This document shows, in pieces, positions 28,601-34,027 of a stretch of DNA of 64,000 nt. How positions within the stretch are numbered: position 1 is the stretch's first letter; each line of letters opens with the position of its first letter. Source of the DNA: Bacteroides sp. CAG:770 (GTDB lineage: Bacteria; Bacteroidota; Bacteroidia; Bacteroidales; UBA932); contig FR890577.1 in NCBI GenBank assembly GCA_000435075.1, forward strand, positions 10,071 to 74,070, in the 5' to 3' direction. The notes beneath the pieces are model-generated. The model saw nothing but the letters and a program-made list of their open reading frames with translations. It made no database searches and was not told the origin of the DNA. A program made the translations under genes and the position numbers.

Positions 28601-28824
28601 AGACATACGAAGGCAAAGTCGTAGAAACCCTTAACACATATGGCCGTAAGGTAAAACGCATCAAATGTTCTGTTCACCACTCTCCTTTGGACATGAGAAA
28701 CACAATGCCTGATGAATTCTATGAGGACGACATTGTGACTTTTGTTGCACATAAAGAACCTAATAGAAAAAAACCTAAGGGTGACTTTTGGTACGCAGAT
28801 GACATTAAGCTAAAAATGGATTAG
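25687..28824 (+). CDS. Giant dual P-loop protein: KGGMGR ParA-like domain, AAA-like domain and OB-like C-terminus
   Basis: The 1045-residue protein has an N-terminal unknown part (1-125), then a SIMIBI/ParA-like domain with SYKGGMGRTT (132-139), in which Arg replaces the usual second P-loop Lys, followed by VVVIDCDLEAPG and the Walker-B-like IILLDSRTGF (about 281). A second P-loop, GYKGTGKT (about 494-501), with a Walker-B-like IFVLYDRLDT (about 637), begins an AAA/STAND-like ATPase. The last 75 residues (about 970-1045) look like a cold-shock/OB fold, with EGKVVE and EDDIVTFVAH. Such large ATPases next to HEPN and WYL genes are typical of defence loci. The trigger and effector are unknown. 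The stop overlaps the next start as TAGTG. Confidence 0.72.
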   Translation: MIQISKIAHKLQDFLNELLEDNIVKKYKIFIRINHFIDVYVVADKYTEDSFLSEFHAYLNGEYSFLPQKIKVHVIPSTDMDDPFNANTFLNGENCIDGGPRYRFDSLLPGKTVKKYGPTHKVVPIVTFYSYKGGMGRTTSMVACAMDLAINHNKKVVVIDCDLEAPGYLNFFNLSEHIGLKEGKVNGLVEFFSDTQFYSSTDDIDINDYMINVGLGSKNAESFENLENIWLVPAGNLNEVFSDTDSSTYRNDYLEGLSRINLSNVDSIVNSFELLFSKIKETVNPDIILLDSRTGFNDIFGTVALYLSSCVVGFFGFNRQTQPGLFNLLDEYNAPENHFKLNLVFSILPIEADEEWIAKHRSKINDYLSFKGAQDKDIPSYLYLHRNALLEKIGTDDERSDSMFIQLIKNKSFADYSELFEKVLALIPKKDDSSEMLKDMPSSQLRNVILKELKISLSKVKNFAEDVNELDESCFFYRQCMKDLFNPDKFLIQGYKGTGKTYLYRALADPVISKKIQEWAGVPHGQTQESLFVNVLPKVEGDKGYPFKSIQYNQIEEPDYYFNCFWQIYTWNSLMLLDEFKEIRESSELASEILEIRGGETAKRFNRLIDNGVDTLIVIEKDLERINDYLVENNKRIFVLYDRLDTCINPLRWNKAVSPLIDYWRDNSVTYSNIRPKIFLRTDLFRQIEGTNTARLADNIINIEWSIGEVFAYFFKLIFANKKSADAYWAIAQKIGLSKDYINNTKRSFADNLNQFKSMDQAQMMPIIQIFFGKAVKVGPAYLGSPWDYFSRELANADNSSISLRPFINTMDNNAIDRALSRTEKYIKELVSPEIYASKDVRDHTTETYFNDLTQDAFSKDLQKLREVIRTAGGEKFRYKSLNEQLFNDLLSTTFDRIGDSEVVKTTKDLKDMIFANGIMAEKITTKGRYYRFAPIYHYTWGLENSDLEFEDRREKKKAKVDAIDSKIEDGKTYEGKVVETLNTYGRKVKRIKCSVHHSPLDMRNTMPDEFYEDDIVTFVAHKEPNRKKPKGDFWYADDIKLKMD

Positions 28825-29942
28825 TGAAACTCGTGGGCAACAAGGCATCTCTCTTCTCATCCAGCGACAGTTACTACTCTCTACTGGTCAATCAGATTTA
28901 TCAAAGTCTGATGACCGGAGAGTGGTGTTCTCATGCCTCTGAGTTGGCCAAGTTTAACGGCATCAGTGAGGAAGAAGTCAAGGCACAGGGGAAGAAGTCA
29001 CTTACTGGATATGGTGAGTTGAAAAAGGCCTTCACAGATGTACTCAAGGCTCTTAAGGACAGATGCCCATTATCTATTGAGGAAGTCACATTCAAGAAGG
29101 AGAAGAAAGTACGCTATACCGGTAGCGACAAAGACCCATTTGCAGAAGAGCGCTCACATTGCCGTCAGCAAACCATAGAAGACTATGCCAGATTCTGCAA
29201 AGGATCATTGGGACTTCTCCCGCCAGGATGGTTTGCATCATTTTTTGACGGTACTCAACAACTCGGAGACGCCAAGCGTGAGGTCCGGGAAGGCAATGTT
29301 TTCATTGGAGCTTCTTATGAACAGAACCTCAAGAATATTGACCTTCTTCCGCAATTCTACCGACACATTGAGAACAAGGAGGTTACGCCTTTCTGCTATG
29401 CTACTTATGGCAATGAGCCGCAGTCTATCGTATTTCATCCCCAGTACCTTAAAGAGTTCAACGGCCGTTGGTTCGTCATTGGTCCAAAAGAAGGCAGTGA
29501 ATTTCAGGTAGATGTGATACCCTTGGACCGAATCGAAGGTAAAATTACTGTTGAAAAGGAAATTACCTACATTCCTTCTGAAACGGGATTTTACACCAAA
29601 TACTTTGGTAACATAGTTGGTGTAACGCATGAAAAGGATCGCAAACGTGAGCATATCATCATAAAAACGCGATCCAGATATGTCCACGGCTTGATGAAAA
29701 CAAAGCCGATTCATTCCTCTTTTTCTGAGGTTGCAGCTTATTCATACCATGACGATGATAAATACCCGTATGGTCTGATTTCCTTTGACCTTGAGCCAAA
29801 TCGAGAGTTCATCGGTCGTATTCTAGCATTCGGACCTGATCTTGAAGTAATTGAACCTCAAAGTGTCATAGATGAGCTTAAAACAAAAGCGGAACGTCTT
29901 GCATGGAGGTACGGAATTAGAACCGAGGCCCCAAATAAGTAA
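28824..29942 (+). CDS. WYL-domain regulator at the end of the ATPase operon
   Basis: The 372-residue protein starts with GTG overlapping the ATPase stop by one base, so translation is probably coupled. The N-terminal 150 residues are helical and may bind DNA. The middle shows the WYL signature EFNGRWFVIGPK (about 208-220), and the last 90 residues the usual WYL C-terminal extension (LRxY-like VIDELKTKAERLAWRYG). WYL proteins regulate many phage-defence operons by binding a nucleic acid or small ligand. Here it most likely controls its own operon, or the three cassettes downstream, although neither can be shown from sequence. Confidence 0.8.
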   Translation: MKLVGNKASLFSSSDSYYSLLVNQIYQSLMTGEWCSHASELAKFNGISEEEVKAQGKKSLTGYGELKKAFTDVLKALKDRCPLSIEEVTFKKEKKVRYTGSDKDPFAEERSHCRQQTIEDYARFCKGSLGLLPPGWFASFFDGTQQLGDAKREVREGNVFIGASYEQNLKNIDLLPQFYRHIENKEVTPFCYATYGNEPQSIVFHPQYLKEFNGRWFVIGPKEGSEFQVDVIPLDRIEGKITVEKEITYIPSETGFYTKYFGNIVGVTHEKDRKREHIIIKTRSRYVHGLMKTKPIHSSFSEVAAYSYHDDDKYPYGLISFDLEPNREFIGRILAFGPDLEVIEPQSVIDELKTKAERLAWRYGIRTEAPNK

Positions 29943-29960
29943 GTTTCTATCCTATATTAG

Positions 29961-29975
29961 GGCTTGAATCAAGCC
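29961..29975 (+). terminator. Short hairpin after the WYL gene
   Basis: GGCTTG (29961-29966) pairs with CAAGCC (29970-29975) over a 3-base loop, 19 bp after the WYL stop. No T-run follows, so termination is uncertain. Confidence 0.3.
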
Positions 29976-29979
29976 TCCC

Positions 29980-30053
29980 AATCGGTTCTAACCATCAGGA
30001 ACCAATCTACAACAAATATCCTCGTGCAAGTCTGAAAAACTTGTCTACCTTTG
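29980..30053 (+). promoter_or_regulatory. Operator-promoter cassette, copy 1
   Basis: An inverted repeat of 10-8-10 (AATCGGTTCT at 29980-29989, GGAACCAATC at 29998-30007) is followed after 16 bp by GTGCAAG (-33, GTG at 30024-30026), a 19-bp spacer and TACCTTTG at 30046-30053, then CATCC. The same geometry recurs at 32120 and 32749. The left arm is imperfect here. Confidence 0.7.
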
Positions 30054-30059
30054 CATCCG

Positions 30060-30230
30060 TTGACCTGAGACATACGACACAGGTCAGCGACATAGTTCTT
30101 TGATACGCAGTACTCGACTTTCATTTTTATTTATTAGAATCGATTGTCTACGAGCCAGGACATCGAGGCGCTGAGACATCTATCTCCCGTTCATTTGGTT
30201 CAAAAGTCGAACTTCTAACCACAGACAAAC
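30060..30230 (+). ncRNA. Structured 5' leader, copy 1
   Basis: The leader runs from the promoter to the ATG at 30231. It holds TGACCTG...CAGGTCA (30061-30086) and a long-range pair TCGACTTT (30114-30121) / AAAGTCGA (30203-30210) that encloses about 80 bases, ending about 20 bases before the start codon. Leaders 2 and 3 repeat this outer pair. It is a cis-acting leader rather than an independent RNA. Confidence 0.5.
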
Positions 30231-30800
30231 ATGGAAAAGAAGAACACAATGAGTGCAACGGTCAAAGTCTCCAACACTCCCGCCATCTCAGGTGAAACCG
30301 CTCTACGCAGGATGATAGCTCGCAACAGCAGAAGCATCAGCCGCGTGACCAAAGGCCATCTCTCCCCTGTTGCCGGAGAAGGACACATATGGTCAATTGT
30401 CCACACACCAGAACTCGCGGACGCTGTCGACCTTGAATGTATCCTCCGCAACTCAGACGAAGCCAAGAGGATGACCATCAATTCCCATCTTGCCATCAGA
30501 CGTATACGCACGGATCGTAAACGCGAAAAGGTACGCGCCACAGCATCACGCAACGAAAAGATCAAGATGCGTAAGAAGGATGGATACGACAACTCCTGTC
30601 GTATCAGGTGCAAGACCTACTGTTCGAAGTACGGTCGTCCCAAGGTTCTCTTTGAAACATACAAAGCGGCCGAACGCTACATTGCATACGAAAATGTACT
30701 CAATCGAGCTGAGTCAGGTCGTCTATTCGCCTACTACTGTGAGAGCTGCCATGGTTGGCACATATCTTCCTGGGAGAAATACAGGTGCATAGCAACTTGA
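30231..30800 (+). CDS. Unknown island protein with a C-terminal Cys/His cluster
   Basis: The 189-residue protein begins MEKKNTMSAT, nearly the same as the first residues of the proteins at 32335 and 32995, which share its leader cassette. The middle is very basic (about 85-115). The end has YYCESCHGWHISSW, a CxxC...H pattern like the small zinc-binding ends of phage and plasmid proteins, preceded by an Ala/Tyr-rich helix. It could bind nucleic acid. I do not recognise a family. The next gene follows after 63 bp. Confidence 0.6.
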   Translation: MEKKNTMSATVKVSNTPAISGETALRRMIARNSRSISRVTKGHLSPVAGEGHIWSIVHTPELADAVDLECILRNSDEAKRMTINSHLAIRRIRTDRKREKVRATASRNEKIKMRKKDGYDNSCRIRCKTYCSKYGRPKVLFETYKAAERYIAYENVLNRAESGRLFAYYCESCHGWHISSWEKYRCIAT

Positions 30801-30863
30801 AAGTCTCCTGCTGGCCACAGTCAAATCTTACTGTACCTATTCCCAAATAATCGTTGACAAGTC

Positions 30864-32090
30864 ATGCAATGGGTTGGTAGCATGATGACCGGCACAGTCC
30901 GGAAAAGACCAGCCATAGTTCAACTGCTAAATAACACAGACATGCAGAAGAGAAACAAGAAGGCAATGGAATCAGCACAGTGCGCAGCTGCTACCGCATC
31001 AAGCGCACAGAGCACACAGAAAAACATGCAGTACACCAAGTACCATAACAGACAGCGTCATGGGTGGGCTGCGGAAGATGCCAATGCAATGGCAGATCGT
31101 CTCAAAGGAAAAAGAGTCGATCAGGTAGGCCGAGACAACTCCGCCAATGGTGCCGACCGCATCGTAAACGGCGTGAAAATACAGACTAAATACTGCAAAA
31201 CTGCAGGTGAGTCTGTCGGAGCCGCATTCAACAACGAGACAGGCACCTATCGTTACGAAGGAATGAAGCTTGAAGTTCCCAAGGACCAGTACGAAGATGC
31301 AGTCAAGATCATGGCAGAAAAGATTCGTCAGGGAAAGGTTCCTGGCGTAAGCAATCCCAATGCGGCAAGGAGCATGGTACGCAAAGGCAGTGTCACCTAT
31401 AGGCAGGCCGGAAGGATTGCTAAGTCTGGTAATCTGGACTCCATCCGATTTGACGCAAAGACCCAGCTTGCAACAAGCGGAATGACTGCAGTTTTCTCTG
31501 GAGCCACAACTTATGTCAGAGCACGAAAAAACGGGCTCTCGAAAGGTAAGGCTCTGAAAGAAGCAGGGAAAAGCGCTGCGGTTTCAGGCGGTACAGCCAT
31601 GGTCGTAGGCGTAGGCACACAACAGCTTCTACGCACGTCGGCCGGACGAAGCATGGCTGCAGCGGGCACCGTGGTATCACGCAAGGCAGTCGACGCTGTA
31701 TGTCTAAGCGCAGCAGGCAGAAAAGTAGTCGAACAGATAGCATCACGCATAGCGGGTCAGCAGGTTGCCGAACAGGCCGCCAAGAACGTCATCGCACGTG
31801 GAATGCGAACAAATATGGTTACCGGAACAGTAATGCTCGCTGCCCAGACCATACCGGATGCAATCAAGGTTTGTAGAGGCAAGATGTCTGGTGGTCAGTT
31901 CGCTGAAAACGTTGTTTCCAACGGAGCAGGCATAGGCGGAGGCTACGCTGGCGCAACTGCAGGTGCCGCGATTGGAACGGCGATTTTCCCGGGTGTCGGC
32001 ACTGCCATAGGAGGCTTCATCGGCGGTCTAGCAGGCGGAATAGTAACCTCGGGAGCAGCACGCGGAGTCTGTCGTCTATTTAGGAAATAG
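30864..32090 (+). CDS. Predicted PD-(D/E)XK-like nuclease domain fused to a glycine-zipper membrane region
   Basis: The 408-residue protein has a hydrophilic N-terminus, then a segment with HGWAAED (66-72), GADRI (Asp98) and IQTKY (Gln107, Lys109). The order E...D...QxK fits a PD-(D/E)XK-like nuclease in the (Q)xK variant. The C-terminal 220 residues are rich in Ala, Gly and Val and end in a Gly-zipper stretch (about 355-395) that could insert into a membrane. A later start (ATG near 30942) is possible. The layout of a nuclease head on a membrane tail suggests a toxin or an effector, but this is inference from two short motifs. It is the second gene of cassette unit 1. Confidence 0.5.
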   Translation: MQWVGSMMTGTVRKRPAIVQLLNNTDMQKRNKKAMESAQCAAATASSAQSTQKNMQYTKYHNRQRHGWAAEDANAMADRLKGKRVDQVGRDNSANGADRIVNGVKIQTKYCKTAGESVGAAFNNETGTYRYEGMKLEVPKDQYEDAVKIMAEKIRQGKVPGVSNPNAARSMVRKGSVTYRQAGRIAKSGNLDSIRFDAKTQLATSGMTAVFSGATTYVRARKNGLSKGKALKEAGKSAAVSGGTAMVVGVGTQQLLRTSAGRSMAAAGTVVSRKAVDAVCLSAAGRKVVEQIASRIAGQQVAEQAAKNVIARGMRTNMVTGTVMLAAQTIPDAIKVCRGKMSGGQFAENVVSNGAGIGGGYAGATAGAAIGTAIFPGVGTAIGGFIGGLAGGIVTSGAARGVCRLFRK

Positions 32091-32119
32091 AGCACGCCAT
32101 CTCGTTTCCATGGAACATG

Positions 32120-32193
32120 GATTGGTTCCACTCTCATGGAACCAATCCTCCAATCCTAATCCTTTGCAAGTCTTTGAAAATGCCCTAGATTTG
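32120..32193 (+). promoter_or_regulatory. Operator-promoter cassette, copy 2
   Basis: Here the inverted repeat is perfect: GATTGGTTCC (32120-32129), 8 bp, GGAACCAATC (32138-32147). After 16 bp comes TTGCAAG (TTG at 32164-32166), a 19-bp spacer and TAGATTTG (32186-32193), then CATCC. Confidence 0.75.
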
Positions 32194-32199
32194 CATCCA

Positions 32200-32334
32200 G
32201 TTCGTTAACATACTGCACTCGACCTTCACTTATTATTATTTCAGATCGCCCGAACGAGTCGCGGGCATCACTCCGGGAATACTAATCCCAGAACAAGCCG
32301 ACTCGAAAAGGTCAACTCTTAAATCCCACAGAAC
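32200..32334 (+). ncRNA. Structured 5' leader, copy 2
   Basis: The outer pair is TCGACCTT (32219-32226) with AAGGTCAA (32308-32315). Relative to copies 1 and 3 a T-A pair has become C-G on both sides, a compensatory change, with one mismatch near the end. An inner stem GCCCG...CGGGC lies near 32248-32270. The start codon is 20 bases after the outer stem. Confidence 0.5.
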
Positions 32335-32733
32335 ATGGAAAGAGAAAACAGAACACAGAGTGCAGCAAACAACAAAACAACAACCGGCTTCCTAGCCACC
32401 ACATTTGAGAACTACTTCGACGGTACCGTAGGATGCTGGTGTCAGATTGACGAAGTTCCGGAAGGCGCAGAGTTAATCCGCAACAGTACAGATCGCAACG
32501 GCAACATTACATCTACCTACTGGAAGTTGGGACGATGCATCATCCGACGCTCCAACCATTGGGGCACCAGGATAGCCAACTGTGACTGGTGGATCTTCAG
32601 CGCAACCGAAAAGACCAAGATTCCTTGCTGGGTCTGGCTCCAGCAGCACGGTGGCGAGTTCACAACGGCAATCATCAGCCTTGACAAACTCAAGCATGAT
32701 CTCTCCCGACCTAGTAAGTACGGCACTTACTAA
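32335..32733 (+). CDS. Unknown island protein, single gene under cassette 2
   Basis: The 132-residue protein begins MERENRTQSA, like the other cassette-led proteins. It is rich in Trp, Asn and Thr, with several Trp-containing strands (WWIF, CWVWLQQHGG), and is probably a small soluble beta-rich domain. It has no signal peptide or membrane helix. I recognise no family. It is flanked on both sides by cassettes, so it forms its own transcription unit. Confidence 0.6.
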   Translation: MERENRTQSAANNKTTTGFLATTFENYFDGTVGCWCQIDEVPEGAELIRNSTDRNGNITSTYWKLGRCIIRRSNHWGTRIANCDWWIFSATEKTKIPCWVWLQQHGGEFTTAIISLDKLKHDLSRPSKYGTY

Positions 32734-32748
32734 TCGAAAAAAGTCGCA

Positions 32749-32822
32749 GATTAGTTCTTAACTCTTGGAACCAATCCTCTCTTCAAATACTCTTGCAAGC
32801 TGTGAAACTCTATCTATATTTG
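32749..32822 (+). promoter_or_regulatory. Operator-promoter cassette, copy 3
   Basis: GATTAGTTCT (32749-32758), 8 bp, GGAACCAATC (32767-32776), 16 bp, TTGCAAG (TTG at 32793-32795), a 19-bp spacer, TATATTTG (32815-32822), then CATCC. The right arm is identical in all three copies and the left arm varies. Confidence 0.72.
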
Positions 32823-32828
32823 CATCCG

Positions 32829-32994
32829 CAATCGAGCCGCAACAGGCTGATATGCAACAAGCTCGTTAAAACACTGCACTCGACTTTACCTATTTATTAT
32901 TTCTGCCGAATGCCTAACAAACCGGGGCAACGGGGCTTGAGAATAGACTCAAGCAAAGTCGGTTCAAAAAGTCGAACTTCCAATCCCATCGAAA
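32829..32994 (+). ncRNA. Structured 5' leader, copy 3
   Basis: The outer pair TCGACTTT (32880-32887) / AAAGTCGA (32968-32975) matches copy 1. An inner stem GCTTGAG...CTCAAGC lies near 32936-32954. It ends 19 bases before the ATG at 32995. Confidence 0.5.
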
Positions 32995-33465
32995 ATGGAA
33001 AAGAAGAACACAACACTGAGTGCAGTCAACAACAGGCAACTCGCAAACCTTGCAGAAAGAGCCCTCCCGTGCCTTTCTGGCGACTCAGTCAGCTACAACG
33101 CTGACAAGAACATCTTTGTCACCTCAGGCTATACCAGCACTGCAGGCAACACCTACTACAAGACGTATCGTCTCTCGGACAGGCTTTGCATCGGTTGCAG
33201 CCTTGGCCAGGGCTACGCCTACCTCTTCCTCAATGGCCTCTCCATCTACGGATGGGATGGACATCAGTCGCGCCTTCTTGGCAACTGGACAAGCCCTTGC
33301 ACGACCATCTTCAGCGATAGTAAAGTCAAAGACGTAGCGCTCGGCCTCGTCAGAGACTACCTCGCAAGCCAGGCCAAGATCTCAGGCTCCAACATCCCTG
33401 ATTCACAGCTTCTCGAGTTCTCAAAGGAACTCATTGAAGAGACCGAAAGAAGAAAGATCGCCTAA
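32995..33465 (+). CDS. Unknown island protein, paralogue of the next gene
   Basis: The 156-residue protein begins MEKKNTTLSA. From about residue 25 it matches the next protein (33485) along its length: an ALPCLSGD/VLPAYGN start, a GNTYYKTYRL/GHRYYRGVRF strand, a Tyr-rich LSIYGWDG/LELYAFNG strand, and a C-terminal helix LVRDYLASQAKISG/MLRDYLSGQAKMTG. It is probably a small domain of beta-strands followed by helices. No catalytic residues stand out. It is the first gene of cassette unit 3. Confidence 0.62.
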   Translation: MEKKNTTLSAVNNRQLANLAERALPCLSGDSVSYNADKNIFVTSGYTSTAGNTYYKTYRLSDRLCIGCSLGQGYAYLFLNGLSIYGWDGHQSRLLGNWTSPCTTIFSDSKVKDVALGLVRDYLASQAKISGSNIPDSQLLEFSKELIEETERRKIA

Positions 33466-33484
33466 CCCCAAAAACAACACGAAC

Positions 33485-34024
33485 ATGGCAAACTTGCAGA
33501 AAGCAATCAACCAGAACTTCCTCGACAGCGTACTTCCAGCCTACGGAAACGCACGCAAAGTCAAGATCAACGGCTACGACAACTCACAGAAGATGTTCAT
33601 CATCGATGAATACGAGAGTGCATCCGGCCACCGTTACTACAGAGGCGTTCGCTTTTGTGACAGAGTGGTCTTTGCGGAAACAGTTGGAATGTACCACAAC
33701 TGGACCTACATAGACAGCCTAGAGCTCTACGCCTTCAATGGTGAAAAGTTGGTTCTGATACAGAAAAAAGACTATGACAAGGTCTTCCGCAACGAGGCAT
33801 CCATCAAAGCCGACAGCGAGGAAATGCTTCGCGACTACCTCAGCGGTCAGGCAAAGATGACTGGAACAATCATAGCTGACGAGCAACTGAAGCAGCATGT
33901 GCAACAGATTGTAGAAGGCAGCTACACCAGTTTCCTTGACAAGGACTTCGAGACACGTCTCACCAACATCCTTCCAGCACTGGAATCCACAAACAACAAA
34001 ACCGAAAACCTCAAACTCCTCTAG
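33485..34024 (+). CDS. Unknown island protein, tandem paralogue
   Basis: The start is taken at the ATG at 33485 (MANLQKAINQ). An in-frame ATG at 33434 would overlap the previous gene by 32 bp and add a lysine/asparagine-rich tail unlike the paralogue. The 179-residue product aligns with the protein at 32995 and adds about 35 residues at the C-terminus. The pair probably arose by tandem duplication, and the two proteins may form a heteromer. The PIF1-like helicase gene starts 3 bp after its stop. Confidence 0.65.
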   Translation: MANLQKAINQNFLDSVLPAYGNARKVKINGYDNSQKMFIIDEYESASGHRYYRGVRFCDRVVFAETVGMYHNWTYIDSLELYAFNGEKLVLIQKKDYDKVFRNEASIKADSEEMLRDYLSGQAKMTGTIIADEQLKQHVQQIVEGSYTSFLDKDFETRLTNILPALESTNNKTENLKLL

Positions 34025-34027
34025 GAC

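Noticed and set aside
29980..32776. The three 10-8-10 inverted repeats as transcription terminators
   Set aside because: No T-run follows, and each lies exactly 16 bp before a -33 element. An operator explains this better, although copies 2 and 3 also follow genes.
33434..33484. Earlier start for the second paralogue
   Set aside because: It would overlap the first paralogue and adds a Lys/Asn-rich stretch that the homologous protein does not have.
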